Origin: Benincasa hispida
Taxonomy: Eukaryota > Streptophyta > Magnoliopsida > Cucurbitales > Cucurbitaceae
DNA: 64,000 nucleotides
NCBI RefSeq assembly: GCF_009727055.1
Contig: NC_052359.1
Coordinates: forward strand, 19,037,068 to 19,101,067
Direction of reading: 5' to 3'
The notes beneath the pieces are model-generated. The model made no database searches and had not been told where the DNA came from. It saw nothing but the letters and a program-made list of their open reading frames with translations. This document shows positions 58,011 through 64,000 of the stretch, piece after piece (the stretch's first letter is position 1; every line of letters begins with the position of its first letter). Position numbers and translations under genes: made by a program.

Positions 58011-58690
58011 TCAAATGCGGAAATGACGTAAACTAGCTTTACGTCCATTCCACAACTCTAGAGGTGTTCTCGCAACAATCTTGGAGGGAACAAAGTTGAG
58101 TATGTACACTGCAGTCTCCACTGCGAAACCCCAAAACGAGTCCGGTAAGGAAGCGTAACTCATCATCGAACGAACCATGTCTAACAAGGTCTTATTTCTC
58201 CTCTCCACTGCACCATTCTGTTGAGGTGTACCTGATGCTGAGAGTTGGAAAATGATTCCATGTTCTATCAAATAGTCCTAGAATTCGGAGTCCAAAAACT
58301 CTCCATCTCGATCTGATTGAAGTGTTTTAATCCGTCTATCCAATGCTTTTTCAACTTCAGCCTTGAACTCTTTGAACTTTTCAAAGGATTCAGACTTTCG
58401 TTGCAAAAGATAAACATACCCATACCTGGAGTAATCATCAGTAAAACTGATAAAATACTCATAGCCACCTCGGGCTCGCACATTCATAGGACCGCAAAGG
58501 TCAGAATGTACTAACTCAAGAGGTGCTTTGGCTCTAAAACCTTTTCCAGTAAATGGTCGTTTAGTCATCTTACCTTCAAGGCAAGATTCACACACATGTA
58601 AAGAATTTTCTTCTAACTCACTTAGAAGTCCATTCTTCACCAATCTCTCAATCCTATCGAGATTGATGTGCCCTAAACATAGATGCCAAA
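58011..58690 (-). pseudogene. Copia E integrase
   Basis: On the minus strand, after a stop at about 58691, the pre-integrase motif LWHLCLGHINLDRI is followed by the zinc-binding CESCLEGKMTKRPF. The catalytic core then shows all three acids: ELVHSDLCGPM (Asp), LQSDRDGEFLD (Asp) and GTPQQNGAVERRNKTLL (Glu). A stop at about 58275-58280 separates the last two. The C-terminal part ends in NGRKASLRHFRI near 58011. Integrase inserts the element's DNA; the catalytic residues are intact even though the frame is not. Confidence 0.9.
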
Positions 58691-59300
58691 GTTAGGCACT
58701 TTTTTTGGGAGAAATTCGTTGACGTTTTGATTGAGTTACGACAGTTCTGAACATTTCAGTATTATGAAGGGAATTAATGGCTAACGACCTTAGCATATAT
58801 AAATTTGATTCTAGATTTACTGTGCAAATAAAGACACCATCTTTATGAATAAACGCTTTATTCAAATTAAAAGAAACAATGTATTTACATTGCAATAAAC
58901 ACTTTACAGAAATAAGGTTCCTTTTTAATTCAGGAACTATATATACATCATTTAAATTTAGAAACCTATTCTGTAAAGTCAATTGGATCCCTCCCACTGC
59001 CACAGTTGAGACGATGTGCCTAGTGCCTACTCGCATCATCATCTCACTAGCCTCCAACTATCGCCAAGATCTAATCCCCTGAAAAGAAGAACAAACATGG
59101 TTAGTGGCGCTTGAATCAATTATCCAAGCCGAATTATCATTCTCCACTAAACAAGTTTCGAGCACAAGTAAATCATATTTACTTTTATCCGCCTTGGCTG
59201 CTTTTTTCTCCTTCAGATACTGAAGATAGTTCCTTTTCCAATGTCCATCTTGGTTGCAATGGAAACACTTTCCTTTTGTAACTTGTGGACGCCTCCTCAG
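58691..59300 (-). pseudogene. Copia E nucleocapsid zinc knuckle and protease
   Basis: On the minus strand the knuckle CFHCNQDGHWKRN (about 59270-59230) departs from the C-X2-C-X4-H-X4-C pattern at its last Cys, which reads Asn in this frame. The aspartic protease follows, with WIIDSSATNHVCSSFQG (about 59130-59085), where DSSAT replaces the usual DSGAT. The core continues through VGGIQLTLQNRFLNLNDVYI and PELKRNLISVKCLL. A Gly-to-Ser change in the catalytic loop probably lowers or removes activity. Confidence 0.82.
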
Positions 59301-60064
59301 ACCGACAGGCGGTGGGTTAGTAGGTGCCTTCCCTTTTCCCTTACCACCCTTCTTCTTCTTCCCCTTTGCAGAGTTAGAAGTAGAAGGTGCAAACTTCGTT
59401 CCTGAGGTCGAACCTCTATGGAGCGTCCTTGAGGATGAAGCAACATTTGTCTCACCTTCTTCCTTTCCTTACTTTTCAATAAAGATTGGTATATCTACAG
59501 CTCGTTAAGGAGAGTTGTAAGGTTATACTTCACTTTGTTAAGAATCACATTACTAACAAAGTGCAGGAAGCTCTTTGACAAAGAATGCAAGATTATGCTA
59601 ACCTGGCTGCCCTCATCGATGGTAGACCTATTCAACTCCGCCACATTGAAGTGGACCATCATGTTTAGCACATGTTCACGAACAGAGGTGCCTTCTTGCA
59701 TTTTGGAGTTGAATATGTATTTAAGATCCTCATGCATAAGCTGTTCAAATAGTTGTCCAAAAATCCCTCGCAGGGACTCCATGATCTCACGGGCTGAGAC
59801 CATAGGCTCATGCTTTTTGGCCAAGACGTCAGAAAGACTTGCCAAGATATAGGCTCGGGCCTTCTCATTCGCCCTTGTCCATCGCTTGTATGCCTCCCGA
59901 ACATTTCGAGCGGCATTTGGAGCTGGAATAGGAGGACAAGCCTCCGTGAGAGCGAACATGAGATCCTCGATGATCAGGATCATCGTGATCATGTGTTTCC
60001 ATGTTGAAAAATTGTCGCCAGTTAGTTTTTCGGCGCTTAACAAAGATAACGTAGCTGTAGCCAT
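59301..60064 (-). pseudogene. Copia E gag
   Basis: The likely start is ATG 60064 (MATATLSLLSAEKLTGDNFS). The capsid-type helical region contains WKHMITMILIIEDLMFAL, AYKRWTRANEKARAYILASL and SLRGIFGQLFEQLMHEDLKY, as in UBN2-type copia gag. A stop occurs at 59495-59497, and the following Lys/Arg-rich stretch (to about 59300) is frame-shifted relative to the knuckle. The ORF can be extended upstream to 60259, but the extension lacks gag character. Confidence 0.85.
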
Positions 60065-61570
60065 TTGAAAATGTTGCTGAAAATACGAACAAATCTTGAT
60101 TAGTTTTGCTAAACCACTTTTAAACCAATTAGTTTTGCAAAACAATTTCAAGTACCCTAAGTTATAGACTTCTATTTTGCAATGATGCCCTAGTGAGTCA
60201 GGACAAACGCCACCGGTGGGGTGATCAGTTGTCCCTTCACTAGGATGAGACATTCTCAACCATTAGGCAGAACCAATTCTTGGAACTGAACCTAACAGCC
60301 ACCATTTTTCGGTCCAGAATAGTTAACATTTAACTATTTCGTGTAAGTGTAACCCCTCGTTTTCGGTGTCAGAGTCCCGCCCTAATGCGCTTACCGTAGG
60401 GAAAAGACAGATTAAGACAAGAGACTAAGTTACCTTATCTTCTTACAGGAGATCAAATAAAGAAATGCACAAAACTGCCATCCTTTAGGGGGACATTCCC
60501 AGGGAGCCTCGAGGCTATGCGCAGTAACTTTATTCAACTTAATGAGGGAGACCGAGGGATATGCTGTCGCACTTCCCGCTCCCACTTACTATGAACATTC
60601 TCTCCATCCACCTTGATATTGACCTACCCAAACACTATCCGTTGGGGGGACACGCCAAAGGTGCCACGAGGCCGATGATAAATCTCATGGTGCGGACTTA
60701 AGGAGAAAAATGAAAGGTTTAAGTGAAGCATCTCATGCCCCAAGTACCTCCCACTGAATGTTCTACCTAGGGATTCATTAACCTAGACAATCCGGCTACT
60801 AATTTTAGTCTAAGTGTCTTTTTAAAGTCTTCTCATAAACAACGTTTGTTTATGAAATATAAACAAGTTCAAGTAGTCACATTTAAACACTTTAATGGAC
60901 TGTCCTTAACTTACATGCATGCATCAAATCTATCTAATTCACCTTTCCAGGTAAGTTCCCAAGTAGGGGTATTACGTTTTCGTCAACTTAAATACCCTAG
61001 CCTAGATAGATACCGCCTTAAACTAAAGATCCCTTATAGATAGATTTGCTACAATTTAACCTTTTATTAGCCAATTTAATCCTATTAAACTAATTAAAAG
61101 ATTAAAGCCTTAGGGTTTCTAATCATATTAGAACCGTGATCTTAGGTCTATGTGATCCAAGTTTTAAACATTTTAAAACATGAATTAAACCTAAGTTAGC
61201 ATGAATGTCTTTCTTATTTCATTTAGTTCTAATTTCTCTTTAACACTTAAAAAGAAACTAAAAAAAAAATATTGTGCAAAACTAGGCGTTTATAACAATT
61301 ATAAAGTAACCTATGTGTCATGTTTCATGCAATGTCTAGTCATTACTATATAACTTTTATATAATGCATAATAACTAAGTAAACATGCTATCATTCACCC
61401 TTATACAATAACAATTATAATATAAAGATGATGCATGTCAATGCTTTTTATGCATGCATAAATATAACTCTTATATTATATGATGCATGAACATGCTTTT
61501 ATATATATTTAAATCATGCTTCTCTAAATTATAACAATTACAATAAAGAGATGATGCATGATCAATGCAT
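60065..61570 (-). other. Copia E leader, proximal part
   Basis: Non-coding sequence between gag and the foreign piece. It holds several direct copies of short AT-rich words such as ATGATGCATG (61430-61570). I see no gene. Confidence 0.55.
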
Positions 61571-62400
61571 AACCTAAGGTGGTGATAAGCGCCCACGATG
61601 CTTGTTGGATGCAAAAATAGAGGTTCTTCTAGGATCCTTGCAAACACTCACAAAGAAAGCTACTTAGATCGAACTTAGAATCTATGATGGTCACTCTTAG
61701 ATCCTAAGACAATTCACTCCAGAATTAGCTTGATCAAGACTAATCCAATGAATTGATTTAAATATCAAATCTAAAACAAGATTTGAAAGAAAAAGACAAC
61801 ACCAAAGGGTTTAATAAGCACAAGCTTTTTGCTATCAATAATCTGAGTTTTGAAGAACATTATAAGCTATTTTATAGGCCAAACGGTCATGGATAGACCA
61901 AGAAACTCAAAAGTCATTCAAATATAATTAATTGCAAATTTTAGAAAATAACACCTAGAAACTTGAAACTTAATTGCATACTAAATTATAAATCAAAATA
62001 CAAAACTAGGAATGTAGAAAGTCTTCAAATTGCCTTAAATATCTCCTCTAGAAGACGGTAAAATAGTTGTGCACGTTTGACAAGGTTTGACATCACATTT
62101 TCCCATGCAGTACACACTTGACAACATTTTCTTCACAAAATCTGCATACTTTTTTTGACCATCGTGCCATCTTCCAAACTATAGGACTTTTCCCATGCCA
62201 TCTTCATGCTATTCTCTTCTTGACTCATTGAACTAACATTATATAAAACTTTGATCTCAAAATTATTTGTCGGTTCTTGTGAATTTGCTAGTTTTTGAAG
62301 ATGTAGTGTGAATGCCTCTTGTATCTTCTTTGTCTTACTTCTTGTAATTGGTCCTTTAGGTATATGCAATGGTTCAATGGCTCAATGGTTGAATTCACAT
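61571..62400 (-). other. Foreign-looking piece in the copia E leader
   Basis: An abrupt change in composition. A 78-codon minus-strand frame (62369-62133) starts MHIPKGPITRSKTKKIQEAF, a peptide style I know from the C-terminal tails of plant Ty3/gypsy polyproteins. If so, this is a truncated gypsy fragment trapped in the copia leader. No LTR ends or target duplication could be identified. Confidence 0.4.
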
Positions 62401-62579
62401 CAGGTAGGATTTACTATATGTGCATACCATATGACATATAAAACATACATCGCACGTATTAAAAAATGAATTAATGGACCAAGATGAGTCTTTAAAACAT
62501 AAAGAACCGGAATGAAAAACCCTATCTATTACATTTGTCATCGAGCAAACCGGTTACCGTGTCTTAAACTGCCAGGAGG

Positions 62580-63300
62580 TCTCCATCGTGTAGCAATCTT
62601 TAGCAGGTAGACAATCGTTCAGTGCGCATTAGACGATAGGAACTTTAGCAAACGATCGCGTAGACAACGACGAGGTTGCGAGGCTTCTATACCATCGTGT
62701 AGCGCGTGATGGCATGTAAACGATTTACCTTGAATTACTAAGCGATCGTTTAGTCAGTTACCATGCGATAAAGCTTGCTGACCTAAACGATCGTCTAGCG
62801 CGCTTACACGATACGTGGGCGTCTGATCATCTAACCGATGCGTGCAACTTGGTAAACGATTTACCTTGCGNNNNNNNNNNNNNNNNNNNNNNNNNNNNNN
62901 NNNNNNNNNNNNNNNNNNNNNNNNNNNNNNNNNNNNNNNNNNNNNNNNNNNNNNNNNNNNNNNNNNNNNNNNNNNNNNNNNNNNNNNNNNNNNNNNNNNN
63001 NNNNNNNNNNNNNNNCTAAACGATCGTTTAGTCAGTTACTAAGCGATGAAGCCTGCTGACCTAAACGATTGTCTAGCTCGCGCGTGCATTAAACGATACT
63101 TAGCGATCGCGTACGTGATCGTCTTCCCGATACGACCAACTCTTGATCGCATACCCCATTGTTCAACCACAATCTCTTAGTCCTTCATCTTCACCATGCG
63201 ATGGACAACGATTGCATAGAACCTTTTCTGCACGATGCGATCAACTGTAGATCATCTTCTTCCTCGAAGAGCCGCAACCTTTGCCTAGAACTTCGACGAA
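62580..63300. repeat. ACGATCG-motif array in the copia E leader
   Basis: A dense series of CTAAACGATCGTCTAG, AAGCGATCGTTTAG and TAAACGATTTACCTTG units in both orientations. A larger repeat is visible: TTTAGTCAGTTAC followed by GCTGACCTAAACGAT occurs at about 62750-62795 and again at about 63026-63070. The 145-N gap (62871-63015) falls inside the array. Confidence 0.8.
62871..63015. other. Assembly gap (145 N) in the motif array
   Basis: Flanked on both sides by array units, so probably a collapsed tandem repeat. Confidence 0.95.
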
Positions 63301-63553
63301 CGACTTAAGACTTCAAACACTTTGAATACAGAATCGACTACAATTATATATGCCCAAAAAAATGCAGGGGCCTTTACATACAATAAAAAATGTAAAAGGA
63401 ATGTAAACAGACCGAGGCAAATCATCCCGAAACCATCCATTAATCCGGCACATCCACAACAGTATTAACATTTAAAACAGCGTATAAATGTACCCACCAT
63501 GAATGTAATCGTTATTTCATTGCAACAAATGAAATCGAAGTATCAGAAACCTG

Positions 63554-63565
63554 GCTCTGATACCA
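63554..63565 (-). other. Primer-binding site of copia E
   Basis: On the minus strand TGGTATCAGAGC, the standard copia primer site complementary to the initiator tRNA-Met, lies two bases from the LTR end. It fixes E's orientation. Confidence 0.95.
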
Positions 63566-63567
63566 AT

Positions 63568-64000
63568 TAAAGGATCTCAAAATCGAGAATTCTATGAGCG
63601 GGTTTAGATCGCTCTGATTTTCACAGTGACCGGAATATAAACGATATACATTCTAAATTAACAGTTATGCATAATAAAACTCAACAATAGCATGCTTAGT
63701 ATACATTAAGGCATAGAGAAGGAGTTCATTACTAGAGGAAGACGATCTTCGAATATATGAACCCATAGTAGTGGAAGAACTCCACCGATCTACTAGCACC
63801 CCGGCGAGTCTCTCGTCTAATACTGCACGATCCGTACGTACACAAACAAGGAGTCGGGGACAACACCACCAATAGGGAGACCTAGGTATCCTCGGCATAA
63901 AAAACCCAGAGAGTGGGCTCTGGTGAGTTTGGTAGAAGACGGAGGAGAAGATATCGTGTAGACGACAAGCGCACACGAGAAGAACTTCGCTATCGTATAG
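63568..64000 (-). repeat. Copia E 5' LTR (partial)
   Basis: This matches 50713-51160 of the 3' LTR closely (for example TCACAGTGACCGGAATATAA and AGAACTTCGCTATC). It runs off the right end of the window. Confidence 0.92.

Larger units (their letters stand above)
50713..64000 (-). mobile_element. Copia element E (5' LTR truncated by window end)
   Basis: The order on the minus strand is: 5' LTR (from beyond 64000 to 63568), primer site (63565-63554), long leader, gag, protease, integrase, RT, RNase H, polypurine tract and 3' LTR (53560-50713). The gag-PR-IN-RT-RH order is diagnostic of Ty1/copia. It is inserted in LTR G and interrupted by a solo LTR at 54821-57182. The leader is about 3.5 kb and carries a foreign-looking piece (61571-62400) and an ACGATCG-motif array. 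Several frameshifts and stops make it inactive. Confidence 0.9.

Noticed and set aside
62580..63300. CRISPR-like look of the repeated CGATCG units
   Set aside because: Unit spacing is irregular, units occur in both orientations, and the DNA is plant retrotransposon sequence.

Overview
This is a window of plant nuclear DNA, very probably from a eudicot. It holds Ty3/gypsy elements of the Athila lineage, Ty1/copia elements, a nuclear tRNA-Phe(GAA) gene and two intron-containing nuclear genes. Two Mutator-like MITEs of a type I associate with cucurbit genomes hint at Cucurbitaceae, but that is inference. No gene is bacterial or viral. The sequence is scaffold-quality, with N runs at 6568-6592, 12813-13031, 14756-14780, 33881-33980, 52484-53318, 56529 and 62871-63015.

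Left third (1-33480): a nest of LTR retrotransposons. A decayed Athila element C (+; 5' LTR end at 24446, gag to RT pieces to 33274) was hit by copia F (+; its 3' LTR ends at 23495 inside C's LTR) and by a minus-strand, gag-protease-only Athila derivative B (25035-31794, perfect 5-bp target duplication GTAAG). Copia F in turn carries Athila A (219-20893). As written, A has three LTRs and two internal regions. The first internal copy (1882-6567) is an indel-rich version of the second. The middle LTR is a mosaic: its 5' half equals the right LTR and its 3' half equals the left LTR. A 4.3-kb block (14781-19098) is a noisy reverse complement of the element's own 3' half. This part of the window is either a real LTR-LTR recombination product or, for at least the noisy and inverted blocks, an assembly artefact.

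Middle (33481-49680): more copia LTR and integrase debris to about 37480, then AT-rich DNA with two MITEs, a degenerate tRNA-Phe copy, an intact tRNA-Phe gene (41549-41621, minus), and two conventional genes in convergent orientation. The first (41883-44380, plus, six exons) encodes a probable plastid-targeted membrane protein with a four-cysteine zinc ribbon. The second (46062-47473, minus, three exons) encodes a small, probably mitochondrial single-pass membrane protein.

Right third (49681-64000): a minus-strand copia-type LTR (G) interrupted by a large minus-strand copia element E. E has its 3' LTR at 50713-53560, its 5' LTR from 63568 past the window edge, and recognisable gag, protease, integrase, RT and RNase H with frame lesions. 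E is itself split by a related solo LTR (54821-57182, imperfect 5-bp target duplication). Copia LTRs of several families, and E's leader, carry clusters of a short motif with core TAAACGATCG. This is the most unusual non-coding signal in the window.
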